Notes under the pieces: generated by a model | Database searches by the model: none | Seen by the model: the letters and a program-made list of their open reading frames with translations, nothing else | Told to the model about the DNA's origin: nothing | Shown here: positions 62,245 through 64,000 of the stretch, one piece after another | How positions within the stretch are numbered: position 1 is the stretch's first letter | Layout: every line of letters begins with the position of its first letter | DNA from: Roseburia sp. 1XD42-34 | GTDB lineage: Bacteria > Bacillota > Bacilli > Bacillales > Amphibacillaceae | Direction: 5' to 3' | Assembly: GCF_009917385.1 (NCBI RefSeq) | Contig: NZ_QWLJ01000005.1 | Span: forward strand, 185,079-249,078 | Length of the DNA: 64,000 bases | Made by a program: the position numbers and the translations under genes

Positions 62245-63945
62245 CTACGATTTCCCCCTGTTCCTCTTCGGGAATTCAAAGGTGATTTTCCCTTCCAAGT
62301 CTAACGTCAAATACGCATCAAACTTCTTTCCTTTCTTGCTTTTAAATCCCTTGATCAAATTCGTTCGCTTTCCTTTTAAAAGAGATTGAACAGCTGTTTG
62401 CGGCAACTTCTTCGTTAACATCGTTTTAGGCAGGCTAAATGTACATCCCTCTTGGTAGCTGCTGCATCCATAAAATATCCCCTTATCTTGCAGTTTGCCT
62501 GTTTGACACATAGGACAATCGCCAACATGGGAATGCTCTGTTACCTGGTTGATTTCACCTTTTAGCGTTGCCACTTGATGAGGCGCTTGTTCCAATAAAT
62601 AAACACCAAATTTCTTTATATTAGCTACAAATTTATCTTGTGAGCCTTCCTTTCTCCCTATTTTCGCTAGATAAGTTTCCCATTTTGCTGTCATTTCTGG
62701 ACTGGCTAGCAATGTTCCATCTACTGCTTGGCAAAGGATTTTCCCTTTTGATGTTACGTACACCACATTTTTCTTTATTTCAATATACTGCTGGTTTTTT
62801 AACGTTTCAATAATGCTTGCCCTGGTAGCCTCTGTTCCAATGCCTTCCTTTTGTTTCAAGATATGCTTTGCTTCTTCATCCTCGACGTCCTTGTCTGCAT
62901 ATTTCATCACTTGAATTAAGTTCCCCTCCGTATACGGTTTCGGAGGCTGCGTTTTTCCTTCTTTTATAAATACATCGACCATGCAGTCATCACCTTGCTT
63001 CATGGCAGGAAGCTGCGCAGGTTGTTCTTTTTGCTTCTGTTGCTTCTCCTGTGGAAATAATACCTTCCATCCTCGATTCTTTTCTACTTTTCCAGTTTTA
63101 TAAAAGCTTAACCCTCGCACATCAATGATTACTTTTGTTTCTTCATATTCATAATCAGGTGCAAACATGGCCAAGGTTGTTGCTAAAATTTCTCGATACA
63201 CATCCCTTTCTTTTTCTGTCAAACGTTCCAGCTGTGGAACTTGTTTGGTTGGAATGATGGCGTAGTGCTCTTGTACCTTCGAGCTATCCACGTACGCTTT
63301 TCTTGCTGCTGGATACTTCACAGAAAAAGAAATACCTAAAGACTCTTGATAGGCAGTCAAGTTTTGCTTCACATAAGCAAATTCATTCTCTGTAATAAAG
63401 TGACAGTCCGTTCGAGGATAAGTGACCAATTTCTTTTCATACAACCCTTGAACAATCTCCAGTACCATCGATGGACTGTACTTCCGTTGTTTGTTCATCT
63501 TTGTTTGTAACGTAGATAAAGAGTGCAGCTTCGGAGCTCTCGTTTTCTTTTTTGCCTTTTCTAGTTCTTTTACTTTCCCATCCTGCTCACCTTCTTGAAT
63601 ACCATGGGACTGTAAAATATCCATCGCTTTTTGTTTGGTATCATAGCGCTGATTATGCTTAGCCTCAAAGCTTTGCTCATGCACCGTCACATTTCCTGCC
63701 AGCTCAAAAAATGGTTGGGACGTAAAGTTTGCAATTTCTTCTTGACGTTTATAAATCAAATATAGCGTTGGTGTTTGTACGCGCCCAACACTAAATACCC
63801 CTTGTAACCCTTTCTTTTGTAAAAGCAATGTGTATAAACGAGAAGCATTCATGCCAACTATCCAATCACTATACTGTCTTGTTTGTGCTTCTTTATATAA
63901 AGCAATATAATCACAAACCACCCGTTCTGAAGTGACCCCATAAAG
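62245..63945 (-). pseudogene. topB: Topoisomerase III-like gene, 5' end removed
   Basis: Type IA topoisomerase lacking its N-terminal Toprim domain. The readable part starts LYGVTSERVVCDYIALYKEA, then DWIVGMNASRLYTLLL, catalytic Tyr in KLVTYPRTDCHF, KEGIGTEATRASIIETL, and a C-terminal zinc ribbon (CPMCQTGKLQDKGIFYGC). Just upstream comes an in-frame stop (63946-63948), then the end of an IS200-type element at about 63962. Without Toprim it cannot relax DNA. Conjugative elements often carry such topoisomerases. An internal GTG at 63921 would allow a 558-residue product. Confidence 0.8.
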
Positions 63946-63961
63946 TTAGACAGATAATTTT

Positions 63962-64000
63962 ACTAAGCAGCTATTAAGGTCTGAATTCGGTATTGTACCG
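63962..64000. mobile_element. End of a second IS200/IS605-type element (continues outside)
   Basis: From TACTAAGCAGCTATTAAGGT onward it matches 38306-38343 with two differences. The element extends to the right beyond the window. Confidence 0.7.

Noticed and set aside
1..64000. CRISPR array
   Set aside because: No regularly spaced identical short repeats were seen; F1 and F2 copies are kilobases apart.

Overview
This is chromosomal DNA from a low-GC Gram-positive spore former of the family Bacillaceae, most like Virgibacillus or Oceanobacillus. The evidence is the B. subtilis-like gene order ysmB-racE-gerM-rph-ysnA-ysnB with ysoA further along, the spore gene gerM, strong Shine-Dalgarno sequences, and a B. 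subtilis-type Fnr with C-terminal cysteines. The genus is inference.

Layout. 1-10 kb: partial ysoA, an HD nucleotidase, a minus-strand flavin cluster (Rgg-type regulator, cytosolic ApbE, two FMN reductases, one with flavinylation motifs repeated in its tail), an amidase and a soluble chemoreceptor. 10-19.6 kb: tRNA-Gly and tRNA-Arg, a DUF2334 protein, the conserved ysnB-ysnA-rph-gerM-racE-ysmB block, then 1.8 kb of decayed sequence. 19.6-25 kb: glutaredoxin, a DUF4870 protein, Dps and the molybdenum cofactor operon moeB-moeA-mobB-moaE. 25.5-36.4 kb: an anaerobic respiration island with fnr, tatA, a TorD-like chaperone and a three-subunit molybdoenzyme in B-C-A order (tetrathionate/selenate reductase-like), behind a good Fnr box. 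The cofactor operon, Tat component, chaperone and regulator next door all serve this enzyme. 37-42.6 kb: a TIM-barrel isomerase, a dead IS200 copy, a GntR-controlled ABC transporter and a DUF402 protein.

42.6-44.2 kb is a gene graveyard. 44.2-50.8 kb is a visibly AT-rich operon that looks like an undescribed peptide natural product or signal system: a 32-residue TTG-initiated peptide gene, an attenuator-like hairpin, a TPR protein, a SAM methyltransferase, an aminotransferase, an MFS exporter and a peptidase-like protein, with a divergent FMN reductase. 51-64 kb is accessory DNA: a large serine recombinase, toxin tips with immunity genes, duplicated ArdC-like proteins, a TslA-like lipase toxin module with partner and immunity lipoproteins, an IS110 scrap, and a topoisomerase III gene cut off by an IS200-type end.

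Two families of dispersed noncoding repeats run through the first 37 kb. Family F1 (about 210-270 bp) has four copies. Family F2 (about 190 bp, two hairpins) has seven copies and resembles a non-autonomous IS200/IS605-type element; one F2 copy sits inside an F1 copy.
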